This document shows positions 1 to 9,334 of a stretch of 64,000 nucleotides of DNA, piece by piece. The translations under genes were made by a program, and so were the position numbers. The stretch covers positions 310,001-374,000 of the forward strand of contig NZ_SLVY01000004.1 in the NCBI RefSeq assembly GCF_004345605.1, given 5' to 3'. The notes under the pieces were generated by a model, which made no database searches, was not told the origin of the DNA, and worked only from the letters and a program-made list of their open reading frames with translations. Each line of letters opens with the position of its first letter. Positions within the stretch are counted from its first letter, which is position 1. Origin of the DNA: Rhodococcus sp. SMB37. Its GTDB lineage: Bacteria > Actinomycetota > Actinomycetes > Mycobacteriales > Mycobacteriaceae.

Positions 1-1
1 C

Positions 2-997
2 GGCACCACGGGAGCCCCCAAGGGAGTGTTGCTCAGCCGTCAGGCAATTGCAGCCGGTCTCGACGCGCTCGTGCGGGCCTGGGACTGGACCGAGCGAGAC
101 ACCCTCGTGCACGGACTGCCGCTGTTCCACGTGCACGGGCTGATCCTCGGTGTGCTCGGTCCACTTCGGGTGGGCAGCAGGCTGATCCACACGGGCAAGC
201 CGACACCGCAGGCGTACGCGGAGGCCGCCGGCACACTTTATTTCGGTGTGCCGACGGTGTGGTCGCGGGTGGTCGAGGACGAAGAGTCTGCGCGCGCTCT
301 GGGGCGTGCGCGACTGCTCGTCTCGGGTAGTGCGCCACTTCCGGTGCCGGTGTTCGAGAAGCTGCGTGAGCTGACCGGGCAGGCCCCGATCGAGCGCTAC
401 GGCATGAGCGAAACGATGCTCACGGTGAGCACCCGTGCCGACGGTGAGCGTCGACCCGGCTGGGTGGGGGTACCGGTCGCCGGGGTGCAGACGCGGCTGC
501 GCGACGAACACGATGCCGACGTGCCCCACGACGGGGAGAGCATCGGCGTGCTGCAGGTGCGAGGTCCGATGTTGTTCGACGGCTATCTGGGTCGCCCCGA
601 GGCCACGGCGGCATCGTGGACCGAGGACGGCTGGTTCATCACCGGTGACGTCGCGGTGATCGATGCCGAGGGTTTTCACCGGATAGTCGGCCGGGAGTCG
701 ACGGATCTGATCAAAACGGGCGGCTTCCGAGTGGGGGCAGGGGAGATCGAAACCGTGCTCCTCGGACATCGGTCGGTAAGAGAGGTTGCGGTTGCGGGGC
801 TGGAAGACGATGATCTCGGCCAACGTATCGTCGCGTTCGTGGTTCCTCACGTCGATGGTCCGGAAGTGGTCGAGGAAGAGTTGATCACGCTTGTTGCTCA
901 GCAGCTTTCGATCCACAAGCGCCCGCGTGAGGTGCGAGTGGTCGACTCGTTGCCGCGCAACGCGATGGGAAAGGTACAGAAGAAACTGTTGCAGTAG
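2..997 (+). CDS. Malonyl-CoA synthetase-like acyl-CoA synthetase, 5'-truncated
   Basis: C-terminal part (331 residues) of an ANL-superfamily adenylate-forming enzyme; the start lies before the window. The first codons give the ATP-binding P-loop GTTGAPKG. YGMSET (about 397-414), GWFITGD (about 628-648) and the C-terminal lysine motif RNAMGK follow in the usual order. The stretch IVGRESTDLIKTGG...GAGEIET resembles MatB malonyl-CoA synthetases, which make malonyl-CoA from malonate, ATP and CoA. Another short-chain acyl-CoA synthetase is possible because the N-terminal pocket is not visible. The following gene is a regulator in the same direction 133 bases on. Confidence 0.8.
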   Translation, partial: GTTGAPKGVLLSRQAIAAGLDALVRAWDWTERDTLVHGLPLFHVHGLILGVLGPLRVGSRLIHTGKPTPQAYAEAAGTLYFGVPTVWSRVVEDEESARALGRARLLVSGSAPLPVPVFEKLRELTGQAPIERYGMSETMLTVSTRADGERRPGWVGVPVAGVQTRLRDEHDADVPHDGESIGVLQVRGPMLFDGYLGRPEATAASWTEDGWFITGDVAVIDAEGFHRIVGRESTDLIKTGGFRVGAGEIETVLLGHRSVREVAVAGLEDDDLGQRIVAFVVPHVDGPEVVEEELITLVAQQLSIHKRPREVRVVDSLPRNAMGKVQKKLLQ

Positions 998-1097
998 TGA
1001 CGTTGGCGGAACATTCTCCGGCCCAGTGCCGGTGCCGACGGAAAGTCGACACACAGTCGGCTCGGGGGTTGCGTGTGCCACACTCCAGGGCGGATTG

Positions 1098-1123
1098 TCT
1101 ACTGCAGAGTAAGTAGGTCTACT
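1098..1123. promoter_or_regulatory. Possible operator upstream of the PucR-type gene
   Basis: Two TCTACT copies lie 20 bp apart (1098-1103 and 1118-1123), about two helical turns. The second is also the right arm of an inverted repeat AGTAG-GT-CTACT (1112-1123). It ends 7 bases before the ATG at 1131, where a -10 element would sit, so binding here would block transcription. Assignment is inference. Confidence 0.3.
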
Positions 1124-1130
1124 CACTTCG

Positions 1131-2444
1131 ATGGGGGTTCGAGGTATGTCTTTGACGGATCAGGTTCGCGAAACCGAGCAAGCGCTTCGTCCGGATCGCT
1201 ACGACGGCGCGAGCCCGGCCTTCATGGTCGACGGCAAGCCCGCGTCGGTTCCGCTTCGCGACCTGCCGGCAGTGGCGCGCAAGCTGGTCGCGCACTTCGC
1301 CGACAATGTCGCACCGTGCTCACTGCGTCCCGGAGAGTCGTTGCGGGGCGACGTCACCGAGGTCACCGTCCGGTGCTTGCGCATCGCGATCCACCTGCTC
1401 GATTCCGGCGAACTCCCGTCGGACGCCGATCTCGCAGATCTGCGCAGCAGCGCAGCACAGTGGGCGCGGGCGGGATTCCGCCTCGAATACATGCTGCGCA
1501 TCTACCACGAGGGCATCCGCCTCGGTTGGGAGCTCGTCAGTGACCGTGCCCGCGAGGGCGACGTCATGTCGGTCGCGGATGCCTCGCGGCTGTGGATGGC
1601 GCTGCTCGAACGCGTCACCGTGACCGCCACGACCGGATTCGTCTCGGAACTCGAGGTCATCCGCCGCGAGCGTGACGTCGCCGCACAGGAACTCATCGCC
1701 GCACTGCTCAGCGGACAGGATGCCGCGTCGGTCGCACGCCGTTCCGGGCTCGAACTCGCCGACGGATACACCGTGCTCGCCGTGTCGCTGGCGCGGCACC
1801 CCGACGAGCGGAATCCGCACGTGCGCCCCGAAGTCGTCGCACGCCGGACCCTGCGCCGCGTCGAGGTCGAACTGGAAGCCATCTGCGACGGCAAACACCT
1901 GGCGCTGCTCGGGCCCGAAGGGGGGACGGTGTTGCTCGCGGGGGCGTCGACCTCGCCCGTGGTCGACGACCTGCGCCGCCGGATCGAGACGGTGGCCGGT
2001 GTGTCGGTGACGGTGGCGCTGGTGCACGCGTCTGTGCCGGAAGTTCCGGCAGCGGCGAAGCAGGCCCACGAACTGCTCGACCTCGTCCGATTGCTGGGAC
2101 GCCCGGTCGGCACGTACGGGATGCACGATCTTGCTCTCGAATACCAGCTGACCCGTCCGGGGCCGGCGCGGCAGTACCTCGCGCGTGTCCTCGACCCGCT
2201 CGACGACTCACCCGAACTCGTCGAGACCCTCGAAACGCACATCTCGCACGACCTGAGTCGGCAGCTGACCGCGCGCACACTGCACGTGCACGCCAATACC
2301 GTCGACTACCGGCTCAAGCGGGTTGCTCAGCTGACCGGTTTCGACCCCACGCGGCCCTCGGGCCTGCGGCAGTTGCAGGCCGCGCTGATCGCCCGGCGGC
2401 TCGAAGGCCTGGGTGCGGATCGGGAATTCCTCGCCGCCCAGTAG
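1131..2444 (+). CDS. PucR/CdaR-type transcriptional regulator
   Basis: 437-residue cytoplasmic regulator. The C-terminal 60 residues (from about LVETLETHISHDLS through NTVDYRLKRVAQLTG) are the PucR-type helix-turn-helix. The middle is the CdaR GGDEF-like region typical of these proteins, and the N-terminal third is a helical sensor-like segment without a recognised ligand domain. The family often controls nearby catabolic genes. The MatB-like gene upstream is a possible target, but that is inference. The start is uncertain: ATG 1131 has no Shine-Dalgarno, while ATG 1146 (MSLTDQ) has GAGG only one base away. Confidence 0.8.
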   Translation: MGVRGMSLTDQVRETEQALRPDRYDGASPAFMVDGKPASVPLRDLPAVARKLVAHFADNVAPCSLRPGESLRGDVTEVTVRCLRIAIHLLDSGELPSDADLADLRSSAAQWARAGFRLEYMLRIYHEGIRLGWELVSDRAREGDVMSVADASRLWMALLERVTVTATTGFVSELEVIRRERDVAAQELIAALLSGQDAASVARRSGLELADGYTVLAVSLARHPDERNPHVRPEVVARRTLRRVEVELEAICDGKHLALLGPEGGTVLLAGASTSPVVDDLRRRIETVAGVSVTVALVHASVPEVPAAAKQAHELLDLVRLLGRPVGTYGMHDLALEYQLTRPGPARQYLARVLDPLDDSPELVETLETHISHDLSRQLTARTLHVHANTVDYRLKRVAQLTGFDPTRPSGLRQLQAALIARRLEGLGADREFLAAQ

Positions 2445-2470
2445 GTTCTCGCCCCACGCAGTCGGGGCTG

Positions 2471-2491
2471 GGTCCAGCGCTCTGCTGGGCC
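2471..2491. terminator. Hairpin between convergent genes
   Basis: GGTCCAGC-gctct-GCTGGGCC forms an 8-bp stem with one G-U pair, in the 56-base gap between two convergent genes. A smaller GCCCC/GGGGC hairpin precedes it. There is no T-tract, as is common for actinobacterial hairpins; it may serve both directions. Confidence 0.45.
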
Positions 2492-2500
2492 CGGCATCCG

Positions 2501-3907
2501 TCAGGATGCGGGGCGGTCGGCTGTGTCGACGGAGACTGCGGGGTGGTACCGGCGCCAGCCGATACCGATCACGGTGATGACCACGAACAGCGCGGCAGTA
2601 GCCGTGAGCTGCGCGCGGGCAGCGGAATCGGAGAGCATCAAGGCGATGAACGCGACGAGCATGGCGAGCGTGAACCAGCTCAGGTAGGGGAACGCCCACA
2701 TCTTCAGTTTCAGCGTGCCGTCCTGCTCGAACTGCCGCCGTAGCCGCAGGTGTGCGACCACGATGAAGAGCCAGATCGCGATCAGTGCCGAGCCGACGGC
2801 GTTGAGCAGGATCCCGAGGATTTGATCGGGAAGCAGCCAGTTCAGCCACACGCTGACGAAGCCGAAGAAGACCGACACCAGTACTGCGTTGCGGGGCACT
2901 CCGTTGTGTGAGAGCTTGCCGAGCCACGCCGGTCCGTCCCCACCGCGCGCGAGGGAGTATGCCATCCGTGAGGTTCCGTACACGTTGGCGTTGAACGCAG
3001 ACAGCAGCGCGATCACGACGACGAGTTCCATGAATCCGGAAACGTAGGGGATCCCGGCGATATCGAGGACGGACACGAACGGCGAGGCGTCGCCGCTCGC
3101 GGTGGTCCACGGCAACACGAGCACCATGATCGCGATCGAACCGAGGTAGAACAGGCTGATACGCCAGACGACCGAGCGGACGGCGGTGGCGATCGACCGT
3201 TCCGGATCCTTTGATTCGGCAGCGGCGATCGTGACGATCTCGATGCCGCCGAACGCGAACGCGACCGCGAGCAGGCCGGCGGCGATGCCTGCGAGGCCGT
3301 TGGGCGCGAAACCGTCGCCGTCGCCGAGCAGATGCACCGTGCCGACCGGATCGGTACCGGGCAGCAGACCGAACACCAACAGCACACCCAGCACGAGGAA
3401 ACCGAGGATGACGGCGACCTTCAATGCGGCGAACCAGAATTCGAACTCACCGAAATTCGCGACACGTGCAAGGTTGACCACGGCGAAGAAAGTGACGAAC
3501 ACGAGCGCCACAACCCATTGGGGCACACCGGGAAGCCACGACTGCACGATGGCCGATGCGCCGGTGATCTCGACGCCCAGGACCATGATCAGCATGAACC
3601 AATACAGCCAACCCATCGTGAATCCGGCCCAGCGGCCGATTCCGATGCGGGCGTAGTGCGAGAACGACCCCGACACCGGTAGTGCCGCGCCCATTTCGCC
3701 GAGCATCCGCATCACGAAGATGATCATGATGCCGGCGAGGGCATACGAGACGAGGACGGCGGGACCTGCCGCTGCGATACCCACACCCGAGCCGAGGAAC
3801 AGACCCGCGCCGATCGCGGAGCCGAGCCCCATCATGGTCAGATGTCGGACTTTGAGCCCGCTCCCGAGGTGCTGCGGTTCGGTTGCGGGCGACTCGGCTG
3901 TGCTCAA
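2501..3907 (-). CDS. APC-family amino-acid permease
   Basis: 468-residue polytopic membrane protein of the amino acid-polyamine-organocation family, about 12 hydrophobic segments. The N-terminal LTMMGLGSAIGAGLFLGSG is the glycine-rich TM1 motif of the AnsP/GabP/ProY branch, and GEMGAALPVSGSFSHYA matches the TM2-TM3 region. The substrate is probably a neutral amino acid or GABA but cannot be fixed. It begins with TTG only 10 bases after the dapD stop on the same strand, so the two are probably cotranscribed. Confidence 0.85.
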   Translation of the reverse strand: MSTAESPATEPQHLGSGLKVRHLTMMGLGSAIGAGLFLGSGVGIAAAGPAVLVSYALAGIMIIFVMRMLGEMGAALPVSGSFSHYARIGIGRWAGFTMGWLYWFMLIMVLGVEITGASAIVQSWLPGVPQWVVALVFVTFFAVVNLARVANFGEFEFWFAALKVAVILGFLVLGVLLVFGLLPGTDPVGTVHLLGDGDGFAPNGLAGIAAGLLAVAFAFGGIEIVTIAAAESKDPERSIATAVRSVVWRISLFYLGSIAIMVLVLPWTTASGDASPFVSVLDIAGIPYVSGFMELVVVIALLSAFNANVYGTSRMAYSLARGGDGPAWLGKLSHNGVPRNAVLVSVFFGFVSVWLNWLLPDQILGILLNAVGSALIAIWLFIVVAHLRLRRQFEQDGTLKLKMWAFPYLSWFTLAMLVAFIALMLSDSAARAQLTATAALFVVITVIGIGWRRYHPAVSVDTADRPAS

Positions 3908-3917
3908 GGGACCCTAC

Positions 3918-4895
3918 TCAGTCGTTTGCGTGGAGGGCTGCGTTCAGCTCTACACCGGTGCCCTTGTTCGGGACCACTTCCACAGCACCACTGACCGAGT
4001 TACGGCGCAGCATGAGATTGGACTTGCCGTTGAGTTCCTTGGCCTTGACAACGGTGCCGTCGGGGCCGGTGACCTTGGTTCCGGCGGTGACGTACAGGCC
4101 GGCCTCGACGATGCAGTCGTCGCCGAGCGAGATGCCCACACCGGCGTTCGCGCCGAGGAGGCAGCGCTTGCCGATGGCGATGACTTCCTTGCCGCCACCC
4201 GACAGGGTGCCCATGATCGAAGCACCGCCGCCCACGTCGGAGCCGTCGTCGACGACGACGCCCGCCGAGATCCGGCCTTCGACCATCGAGTTGCCGAGGG
4301 TGCCGGCGTTGAAGTTGACGAAGCCCTCGTGCATCACGGTGGTGCCGGACGCAAGGTGCGCACCGAGGCGGACGCGGTCGGCGTCGGCGATGCGGACACC
4401 GGACGGCACGACATAGTCGACCATGCGCGGGAACTTGTCGACGCCGTAGACAGTGACGGGGCCGCGGATGCGCAGGCGCGAACGGACGAGCTCGAAGCCC
4501 TCGACCGCGCAGGGGCCGTAGTTGGTCCACACGACGTTCGCGAGGAGTCCGAAGAGGCCGTCGAGGTTGACGCCGTGCGGCTGGACGAGACGATGGGAGA
4601 GCAGGTGCAGACGCAGGTAGGCGTCGTGTGCGTCGACAGGTGCCTGCGACAGATCGGCGATGGTGGTGCGGACCGCGACCTGGTTGACGTCGCGCGCCTC
4701 GTCGGTCCCCGCGAGCAGCGCGAGGTCGGACGGGATGTCCTTGCCTTCGAGCCGCGTCGTCCCGGTTTCGGTGTGTTCGCCCAGCGTGGGGGCCGGGAAC
4801 CAGGTGTCGAGGACGGTGCCGTCCGTCGCGATGTTCGCGATGCCTACTGCTGATGCTCCGTGTGCACTCACGGTCGAGAAGCGTACGCGAGGCAC
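3918..4895 (-). CDS. dapD: 2,3,4,5-tetrahydropyridine-2,6-dicarboxylate N-succinyltransferase
   Basis: DapD transfers succinyl from succinyl-CoA to tetrahydrodipicolinate in the succinylase branch of lysine/meso-DAP synthesis, supplying peptidoglycan. The 325-residue protein has the actinobacterial DapD N-terminus ([20 protein letters not shown]) and a left-handed beta-helix of hexapeptide repeats from about residue 195 ([21 protein letters not shown] onward). GTG is the start, with AGGAG a proper distance upstream. It is divergent from dapE, the next-but-one enzyme of the pathway, across about 75 bases. Confidence 0.95.
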   Translation of the reverse strand: MPRVRFSTVSAHGASAVGIANIATDGTVLDTWFPAPTLGEHTETGTTRLEGKDIPSDLALLAGTDEARDVNQVAVRTTIADLSQAPVDAHDAYLRLHLLSHRLVQPHGVNLDGLFGLLANVVWTNYGPCAVEGFELVRSRLRIRGPVTVYGVDKFPRMVDYVVPSGVRIADADRVRLGAHLASGTTVMHEGFVNFNAGTLGNSMVEGRISAGVVVDDGSDVGGGASIMGTLSGGGKEVIAIGKRCLLGANAGVGISLGDDCIVEAGLYVTAGTKVTGPDGTVVKAKELNGKSNLMLRRNSVSGAVEVVPNKGTGVELNAALHAND

Positions 4896-4913
4896 CCGCG
4901 CTCCTGTGTAGGC

Positions 4914-4945
4914 CCTGTGAAAAACCGATGCCGAACCTGTGAAAA
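4914..4945. promoter_or_regulatory. Phased direct repeat between dapD and dapE
   Basis: CCTGTGAAAA occurs at 4914-4923 and again at 4936-4945, 22 bp apart; both are followed within one or two bases by CGATG. Two-turn spacing on one face, inside a 75-base divergent promoter region, suggests a regulator site controlling both dap genes. No known regulator is recognised. Confidence 0.4.
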
Positions 4946-4957
4946 TCGATGGTTCCG

Positions 4958-4970
4958 TATTGTGCGGCTA
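4958..4970 (+). promoter_or_regulatory. Leaderless promoter of dapE
   Basis: The -10-like hexamer TATTGT (4958-4963) ends 6 bases before ATG 4970, placing the expected transcription start on the A of the start codon. The -35 region is weak. This favours ATG 4970 over ATG 4949. Confidence 0.5.
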
Positions 4971-6046
4971 TGGCCGTACCGCACCTTGACCTGCATGCCG
5001 ATCCGATCGACCTCACCGCAGCCCTGGTGGATATCCCCAGCGTGTCGCAGGACGAATCGGTCATTGCCGACGCCGTCGAGAAGGCGTTGCGCGAACAGAC
5101 GTCGGGGTTCGAGGTGATCCGCAGTGGCAACGCCGTCCTGGCCCGGACGAATCGGGATCTCGGCAGTCGCGTGATGCTGGCCGGTCACCTCGACACGGTG
5201 CCGATCGCCGACAACGTGCCGTCGCGGCGCGAGGGCGACCTGATGTACGGGTGCGGGACCTCCGACATGAAGTCGGGCGACGCGGTGTTCCTGCATCTCG
5301 CGGCGACCGTCGCCGAACCCGTCCATGATCTGACGCTCGTGTTCTACGACTGTGAGGAGATCGCAGCCTCCTTCAACGGGCTCGGCCGAATCGAGACCGA
5401 TCTGCGCGAGTGGCTCGACGCCGACGTCGCGATCCTCGGCGAGCCCACAGGTGGGCTGATCGAAGCGGGTTGTCAGGGGACGCTGCGGGTGAGGATCACC
5501 ACGGGAGGTGTGCGAGCACATTCGGCAAGGTCCTGGCTCGGCGACAATGCGATCCACAAACTCGCGCCCGTGCTCGACCGACTGTCTCGGTACGAAGCGC
5601 GGTCGGTCGACATCGACGGCTGTGTGTACCGCGAAGGACTGTCCGCCGTGCGGCTCGGAGGGGGAGTGGCCGGCAATGTCGTGCCCGATGCGGCGGAGGT
5701 CGACGTCAACTTCCGATTCGCACCGGATCGCGGCCCCGATGAGGCTCTCGCGCATGTGAAGGAGGTCTTCGCGGGCCTCGACATCGAGATGGAGCTGACC
5801 GACATGTCGCCGGGCGCTCTGCCCGGCCTGTCGAACTCTGCCGCGGCGGCGCTGGTGGCGGCGGCCGACGGCCGGTTCCGCGCGAAATACGGATGGACCG
5901 ACGTGTCGCGGTTCGCGGCCCTGGGGATCCCCGCAGTCAATTACGGCCCGGGCGACCCGAACCTCGCGCACAAGCGGGACGAGAACGTGGACGTGCGTCA
6001 CATCACCGAGGTGACCGCGGTGCTCCGCGGGTACCTCACCCGATAA
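4970..6046 (+). CDS. dapE: Succinyl-diaminopimelate desuccinylase
   Basis: M20-family zinc hydrolase that removes succinate from N-succinyl-LL-DAP, the late step of lysine/DAP synthesis. Visible motifs are LAGHLDTVP (metal His and Asp), [11 protein letters not shown] (bridging Asp), YDCEEIA (catalytic and metal Glu) and LGEPTGG, followed by the lid domain. The protein is 358 residues from ATG 4970, near the usual length. The stop is followed immediately by a LOG-family gene on the same strand, so they are probably one unit. Confidence 0.95.
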   Translation: MAVPHLDLHADPIDLTAALVDIPSVSQDESVIADAVEKALREQTSGFEVIRSGNAVLARTNRDLGSRVMLAGHLDTVPIADNVPSRREGDLMYGCGTSDMKSGDAVFLHLAATVAEPVHDLTLVFYDCEEIAASFNGLGRIETDLREWLDADVAILGEPTGGLIEAGCQGTLRVRITTGGVRAHSARSWLGDNAIHKLAPVLDRLSRYEARSVDIDGCVYREGLSAVRLGGGVAGNVVPDAAEVDVNFRFAPDRGPDEALAHVKEVFAGLDIEMELTDMSPGALPGLSNSAAAALVAAADGRFRAKYGWTDVSRFAALGIPAVNYGPGDPNLAHKRDENVDVRHITEVTAVLRGYLTR

Positions 6047-6047
6047 C

Positions 6048-6869
6048 GTGACCGACATGCCAGGCGACGAACCCCCCACGAACTCCGACAGTCGACGCGA
6101 TCGCGACGAGATCGTGCATCGGGGACCCGTGCAGTTGCGCGGCGACCGTGCGTTCGAGTCCACCATGATGGATCAGCGCCTCCTCGACCGACGTGGGCCC
6201 GCCGACTGGGTGCACACCGACCCGTGGCGGGTCCTGCGGATCCAGAGCGAATTCGTCGAAGGGTTCGGTGCGCTCGCCGAGGTCCCGCGCGCCGTCGCGG
6301 TGTTCGGGTCGGCGCGTACACCGACGGACCACGCGGACTACGCGATCGGTCGTCGTCTCGGTGCCGCACTCGTCGATGCGGGTTACGCCGTGATCACCGG
6401 TGGCGGGCCCGGAGCGATGGAGGCCGCGAACCGCGGGGCGAGCGAGTCGGGCGGTTTCTCGATCGGCCTGGGCATCGAGCTGCCCTTCGAGCAATCGCTC
6501 AACGACTGGGTGGATCTGGGCCTGAACTTCCGGTACTTCTTCGCGCGTAAGACGATGTTCGTGAAGTACTCGCAGGCGTTCGTCTGCCTGCCGGGCGGGT
6601 TCGGAACGCTCGACGAGTTGTTCGAAGCTGTCACGCTGGTGCAGACCCACAAGATCACCCAGTTCCCGATCGTGTTGTTCGGCACCGAGTACTGGTCGGC
6701 GCTGCTCGACTGGATCCGCGCGACGATGCTGCGCGAGGGCAAGATCTCGGCCGAGGACTTCGACCTGATCTCGGTGACCGACAGCATCGACGAAGCGGTG
6801 CAGATCATCGTCGCTGCGCACCGCGGTGAGGACGAGCACGAGCTCTACGGTGAGGAGGCCTCGTGGTGA
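6048..6869 (+). CDS. LOG family protein (TIGR00730), long form
   Basis: 273 residues with the Rossmann-like lysine decarboxylase-like fold of cytokinin-activating LOG enzymes, which hydrolyse nucleoside monophosphates to base and ribose-5-phosphate. FGSARTP, ITGGGPGAMEAANRGA and the signature PGGFGTLDELFE are present. About 80 extra N-terminal residues distinguish it from the short LOG that follows. GTG 6048 is one base after dapE; ATG 6057 is possible. Substrate is not established for this long group. Its last bases overlap the next LOG gene. Confidence 0.85.
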   Translation: MTDMPGDEPPTNSDSRRDRDEIVHRGPVQLRGDRAFESTMMDQRLLDRRGPADWVHTDPWRVLRIQSEFVEGFGALAEVPRAVAVFGSARTPTDHADYAIGRRLGAALVDAGYAVITGGGPGAMEAANRGASESGGFSIGLGIELPFEQSLNDWVDLGLNFRYFFARKTMFVKYSQAFVCLPGGFGTLDELFEAVTLVQTHKITQFPIVLFGTEYWSALLDWIRATMLREGKISAEDFDLISVTDSIDEAVQIIVAAHRGEDEHELYGEEASW

Positions 6870-7423
6870 GCGAGCCCGGCCTGGCGGTGTGCGTCTACTG
6901 TGCGTCCGGTCCGGTGGACAAGTCGTACCTCGAGTTCGCGAGCGCGGTCGGCACGGCGCTGGGACGACGCGGATGGCGGTTGGTCTCCGGCGGGGGCAAC
7001 GTGTCGATGATGGGTGCGATCGCCGAGGCCGTCCGCGCCGCAGGTGCACACACGGTCGGAGTCATCCCGAAGGCACTTGTGCACCGCGAGGTCGCCGACG
7101 TCGATGCGGACGAGCTCATCGTCACCGACACGATGCGGCAGCGCAAGGAGATCATGGAGACCCGCGCCGACGCGTTCATCGCCCTGCCCGGTGGAATCGG
7201 CACTCTCGAGGAGCTGTTCGAGACCTGGACCGCGGGATACTTGGGTATGCACGACAAGCCAATGGTGCTGCTCGACCCGGTCGGGCACTACACCGGTCTG
7301 CTCACGTGGCTCGAGTCGATGGTCGACACCGGGTTCGTGGCTCGGCGTGCGCTCGATGCTCTGCAGGTCACCGGTGATATCGAGGACGCGCTCGATCGGT
7401 GCGGCGCGGCCGCGCGAGTGTAG
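6863..7423 (+). CDS. LOG family protein (TIGR00730), short form
   Basis: 186 residues, syntenic with M. tuberculosis Rv1205. VCVYCASG, SGGGNVSMMGAIA and PGGIGTLEELFE are the standard LOG nucleotide-binding and catalytic motifs. It probably acts as a nucleoside 5'-monophosphate phosphoribohydrolase; in M. tuberculosis Rv1205 has been linked to cytokinin production (recalled). It overlaps the end of the upstream LOG paralogue by seven bases, so translation is coupled. Starts at GTG 6863 or the next GTG codon. Confidence 0.88.
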   Translation: MVSEPGLAVCVYCASGPVDKSYLEFASAVGTALGRRGWRLVSGGGNVSMMGAIAEAVRAAGAHTVGVIPKALVHREVADVDADELIVTDTMRQRKEIMETRADAFIALPGGIGTLEELFETWTAGYLGMHDKPMVLLDPVGHYTGLLTWLESMVDTGFVARRALDALQVTGDIEDALDRCGAAARV

Positions 7424-7527
7424 AGGGGGTTCCGTTCGGAGAACCGATTATCTACTCTTCGGTAAGTTCGGGGGAGCTGCGACTTCGTCCGAACCTGCTG
7501 CCCTGCCGACCGCCGTGAGGAACGACG

Positions 7528-9315
7528 TTGACCAACCCCGTGTCCACCGAGCGTGATTCGACCGTATCCCCGATCGGTCTGCTTGCCCAACTACCGGCCA
7601 TGTTGCCCGATGCGCCGAGCCTGCTGCGCGGAGCGCTCGGGATGACCCGCACCCCGAAGGCCCGCGAAACGATCGGGTCGGTGTTCCAGAAGCTCGCCGA
7701 CCGTCGGCCTGATCAACCGTTCCTGCGCTTCGACGGCGACACACTGAGCTACGGCGACGCGAATGCACAGGTCAACCGGTACGCGGCCGTGCTGACTGCG
7801 AGGGGAGTGCAGGTCGGTGACGTCGTCGGCATCCTCATGGCGAACCGACCCGAGGCGCTGCTCATCACACTTGCAGCGGTCAAGCTCGGTGCCGCGGCCG
7901 GCATGCTCAACAATCACCAGCGTGGGGAGGTGCTCGCCCACAGCCTCGGACTGCTCGACAGCCGAGTCCTCGTGATCGGCGAAAAATGCGAGGAGGCGAT
8001 CGAGTCGCTCGACGGGCCGCCGCAGGCGGAGGCGGTGCTGCGCGTCGACGAACTGGACTCACTCGCCGCCGAGGCCGATTCCGCGAACCCGGCAGTCACC
8101 GAACGCCTGCAGGCATCCGAGACCGCGTACTACATCTTCACGTCCGGAACGACGGGGCTGCCCAAGGCCAGCAAGATGTCGCACTTCCGCTGGCTGAAAT
8201 CGATGTCCGGGCTCGGCGGGCTGGGTGTGCGCCTGCGTCGTGACGACACCCTGTACTGCTGCCTGCCGCTCTATCACAACAACGCACTGACGGTCGCGCT
8301 CTCGTCGGTGCTCGGCTCGGGTGCGACCCTCGCGTTGGGCCGCAAGTTCTCTGCGTCGGGATTCTGGGCGGATGCCCGTCGCAACGGTGCCACCGCGTTC
8401 ATCTACATCGGTGAGATCTGCCGCTACCTGCTCAACCAGCCCGAGCGTCCCGACGACCGCGACAACGGCATCCGGCTGATGGTGGGCAACGGACTGCGAC
8501 CGGAGATCTGGACCGAGTTCACCGAACGCTTCGGAATCGACCGTGTCGCGGAGTTCTACGGCGCGAGCGAATGCAACATCGCATTCATCAACGCCCTCAA
8601 CCAGACCCGCACCGCGGGAATCTGCCCCCTGCCGCACGCGGTGGTGGACTACGACCCCGATACGGGCAAGGCACGACGCGGTGCGGATGGGAATCTGAAG
8701 AGCGTCCGGCGCGGTGAGGTCGGTCTGCTCCTCGCGAAGGTCACCTCCCGTGCCCCCTTCGACGGCTACACCGATCCCGACGCCACCGAGGCCAAGCTCG
8801 TCCGCAACGCGTTCGACGACGGAGACGTCTGGTTCGACACCGGCGACCTCGTCCGCAAACAGGGCTTCATGCATGTGGCGTTCGTCGATCGCCTCGGCGA
8901 CACCTTCCGGTGGAAAGGCGAGAACGTCGCGACCACCCAGGTCGAAGGGGCAGTGTCGTCGCACGACACGATCGCCGAAGCGGTCGTCTACGGGGTCGAG
9001 GTGCCCGGCGTCGAAGGTCGTGCGGGCATGGCTGCGGTGACGCTGCAACCGGACGCGACATTCGACGGTGCGGAACTCTCGGCAGCGCTGCACCGCGCGC
9101 TCCCGGACTACGCAGTTCCGCTGTTCGTGCGGATCGTCGACGAGCTCGAGCACACGACGACCTTCAAGAGTCGCAAGGTGGATCTGCGCAAGCAGGGCTA
9201 CACCGACACCGGCTCCGACGGCCTGTTCGTCCTCGAGAATCGTTCGGAGGGATACCGCCGCCACTACGACGGATACGTCGATGCAGTCGCGCGGGGTGAA
9301 ATCCCCCGGCGCTGA
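7528..9315 (+). CDS. fadD6: Long-chain acyl-CoA synthetase, FadD6-like
   Basis: 595-residue ANL enzyme activating fatty acids to acyl-CoA. The P-loop FTSGTTGLPKASKMSH, the adenine-binding EFYGASE, and DVWFDTGDLVRKQG with FRWKGENVATTQVE are all present. The RWKGENV form and overall length match FATP/very-long-chain type synthetases. Gene order (LOG, then this, then folP2) equals Rv1205-fadD6-folP2. TTG 7528 has GAGG eight bases upstream; GTG 7540 is an alternative. The 104-base leader holds a small GGTTC/GAACC inverted repeat. Confidence 0.88.
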   Translation: MTNPVSTERDSTVSPIGLLAQLPAMLPDAPSLLRGALGMTRTPKARETIGSVFQKLADRRPDQPFLRFDGDTLSYGDANAQVNRYAAVLTARGVQVGDVVGILMANRPEALLITLAAVKLGAAAGMLNNHQRGEVLAHSLGLLDSRVLVIGEKCEEAIESLDGPPQAEAVLRVDELDSLAAEADSANPAVTERLQASETAYYIFTSGTTGLPKASKMSHFRWLKSMSGLGGLGVRLRRDDTLYCCLPLYHNNALTVALSSVLGSGATLALGRKFSASGFWADARRNGATAFIYIGEICRYLLNQPERPDDRDNGIRLMVGNGLRPEIWTEFTERFGIDRVAEFYGASECNIAFINALNQTRTAGICPLPHAVVDYDPDTGKARRGADGNLKSVRRGEVGLLLAKVTSRAPFDGYTDPDATEAKLVRNAFDDGDVWFDTGDLVRKQGFMHVAFVDRLGDTFRWKGENVATTQVEGAVSSHDTIAEAVVYGVEVPGVEGRAGMAAVTLQPDATFDGAELSAALHRALPDYAVPLFVRIVDELEHTTTFKSRKVDLRKQGYTDTGSDGLFVLENRSEGYRRHYDGYVDAVARGEIPRR

Positions 9316-9334
9316 TCATGTCAGGATGGGAGCC

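Noticed and set aside
3720..4853. Plus-strand open frame across the permease and dapD
   Set aside because: Antisense to two well-recognised genes, with no start signal or motif.
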